Below are positions 5,219 through 6,150 of a stretch of DNA of 6,150 nt, piece by piece. Position 1 is the first letter of the stretch; each line of letters begins with the position of its first letter. Below the pieces are notes generated by a model that saw only the letters and a list, made by a program, of their open reading frames with translations, was not told the DNA's origin and made no database searches. This DNA is from an uncultured Campylobacter sp. (lineage in GTDB: Bacteria; Campylobacterota; Campylobacteria; Campylobacterales; Campylobacteraceae), in contig NZ_CALEDC010000032.1 in NCBI RefSeq assembly GCF_937949835.1, forward strand, positions 1 to 6,150, written 5' to 3'. The position numbers and the translations under genes were made by a program.

Positions 5219-6150
5219 ATGAAAAGATTATTTCTCGCGCTTTTCGCCTGTATTTATGCGCAGGCCGAAGAGAAAAAATACGCCGATATCGTGCAGGGAA
5301 ATAGCGATGTTTGGGGCAATGCAAGGCTTGAAAACATCGATAGCTACGGCAACGGCTTCGGTCCGATTTTTCTGCAATTTCAAGGACATCTGCAAAGCTC
5401 GGGCTTTTTTGCTTGGTTGGCGCTGGGTGCGGTTTTAGGCGTAATCATAGCTTTTATTGGGCACTACGCGATCATAGGGCCGAAGCACTTCGATCATCAC
5501 GCGGGCAAACCGATCTATGCATTTAATAAATTTGAGCGACTATACCATCTTGTAGCGGCCGTCGCATGGGCGATCTTGGTTCCGACAGGCTTGATTATGA
5601 TGTTTGGCGAGGAATTCGGCGGCGGCGCTTTCGTGAGGTTTTGTAAAAATGCTCACGGACTGGCTACGATAGCGTTTGCGATTGCCGTTGTGCCTATGCT
5701 AGTGACATGGTTTTGGCGTATGCTACCGCGAACTTACGATATCAGATGGATGATGATCGTGGGCGGCTATTTAAGCAAAAAGAAGCGCGCGATCCCTGCG
5801 GGTAAATTTAACGCAGGCCAAAAGGCGTGGTTTTGGGTCGCTACTTTAGGCGGCATAGTGATGATAGCTACGGGCGCGTCGATGTTTTTCCTAGACTACG
5901 ATATCCCGGCGATGAGAAGTGCGCTAGGTATGAGCCAGATCGAAATTTTAAGAGCAAGCGCGATTATTCATAATTTTTTGGGCGCGGTCTGCGCGGTATT
6001 TTTGCTTGTGCATATCTATATGGCGGTCTTTGCGATCAGCGGCGCCATCCACTCGATGATCGACGGACACAAGCCGGAGGAGGAAGTTTACGTACTTCAC
6101 CACTACTGGTATCAAGAACTAATCAAGAAAAACCAAATTCCGGTTTCCGA
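5219..6150 (+). CDS. fdhC: Formate dehydrogenase cytochrome b (gamma) subunit, 3'-truncated by window edge
   Basis: This inner-membrane di-heme cytochrome b takes electrons from the formate dehydrogenase iron-sulfur subunit and reduces quinone. The frame stays open to the right edge: 310 codons are visible and the C-terminus is outside. The N-terminus has a signal peptide (KR, then LFLALFACIYA, likely cleavage after A14-Q15-A16) and a periplasmic segment, as in the longer gamma subunits. Hydrophobic segments lie near 62-82, 108-128, 146-166, 203-223 and 249-275. Candidate heme ligands, by analogy with E. coli FdnI, are H110 (ERLYH), H146 (KNAHG), H251 (IIHN) and H265 (LVHIY). The cytoplasmic loop RTYDIRWMM...GGYL (171-185) and FNAGQKAWFW (197-206) are typical of the family. 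It follows nspC after 95 bases with its own promoter. The catalytic and iron-sulfur subunits are not in view. The symbol fdhC follows Campylobacter usage; fdoI/fdnI are equivalents. Confidence 0.9.
   Translation, partial: MKRLFLALFACIYAQAEEKKYADIVQGNSDVWGNARLENIDSYGNGFGPIFLQFQGHLQSSGFFAWLALGAVLGVIIAFIGHYAIIGPKHFDHHAGKPIYAFNKFERLYHLVAAVAWAILVPTGLIMMFGEEFGGGAFVRFCKNAHGLATIAFAIAVVPMLVTWFWRMLPRTYDIRWMMIVGGYLSKKKRAIPAGKFNAGQKAWFWVATLGGIVMIATGASMFFLDYDIPAMRSALGMSQIEILRASAIIHNFLGAVCAVFLLVHIYMAVFAISGAIHSMIDGHKPEEEVYVLHHYWYQELIKKNQIPVS

Noticed and set aside
5219..5251. Lipoprotein signal (lipobox) at LFAC in the cytochrome b subunit
   Set aside because: Phenylalanine before the alanine is a poor lipobox, and A-Q-A gives a good ordinary signal peptidase site. 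The family is not known as lipoproteins.
5256..5438. Plus-strand 60-residue ORF at 5256-5438
   Set aside because: It is out of frame with the formate dehydrogenase cytochrome gene, which covers the same bases with a signal peptide and membrane segments.

Overview
The window reads as a chromosomal segment from a Campylobacterota bacterium. It is most likely a Campylobacter of the higher-GC group that includes C. gracilis, C. showae, C. rectus, C. curvus and C. concisus. The evidence is Pcm, NspC and FdhC-type proteins with epsilonproteobacterial character, T-rich promoters with clear TATAAT-like -10 boxes but no obvious -35 box, and a very high density of the word AAATTT in DNA of roughly 45-50% GC. 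The species call is an inference.

Layout, left to right. (1) The 3' part of pcm, an L-isoaspartyl protein repair methyltransferase, enters from the left edge on the plus strand. (2) After a 156-base gap with a promoter comes a 600-residue protein whose C-terminal half resembles the McrB AAA+ GTPase. Its Walker A is intact, but the Walker B glutamate and the McrB-specific nucleotide and arginine motifs are substituted, and no mcrC follows. (3) Directly behind it, in the same frame after the stop codon, lies a 189-residue AT-rich (about 32% GC) ORF of unknown function with a TTG start and no visible ribosome binding site. It looks foreign. (4) Convergent to it, on the minus strand, is the moaD-moaE pair encoding molybdopterin synthase. 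(5) Divergent from moaD, sharing an 87-base promoter region, is nspC, the PLP-dependent decarboxylase of the carboxyspermidine route to spermidine. (6) After a short promoter region the window ends inside a gene for the membrane cytochrome b (gamma) subunit of a formate dehydrogenase.

How the genes fit together. MoaD/MoaE make the molybdopterin dithiolene, which the catalytic subunit of formate dehydrogenase needs. The cytochrome b subunit passes the electrons from formate to the quinone pool. The right half is therefore a housekeeping neighbourhood for molybdoenzyme respiration plus polyamine synthesis, in an order that (from memory) recalls the moaD/moaE, nspC and fdh region of C. jejuni. 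The left-centre (701-3082) is the accessory-looking part and the best candidate for something undescribed: a degenerate McrB-like ATPase paired with an alien, unrecognised small basic protein. No RNA genes, CRISPR arrays, IS elements or prophage genes were seen, and no stretch over 300 bases lacks a gene.
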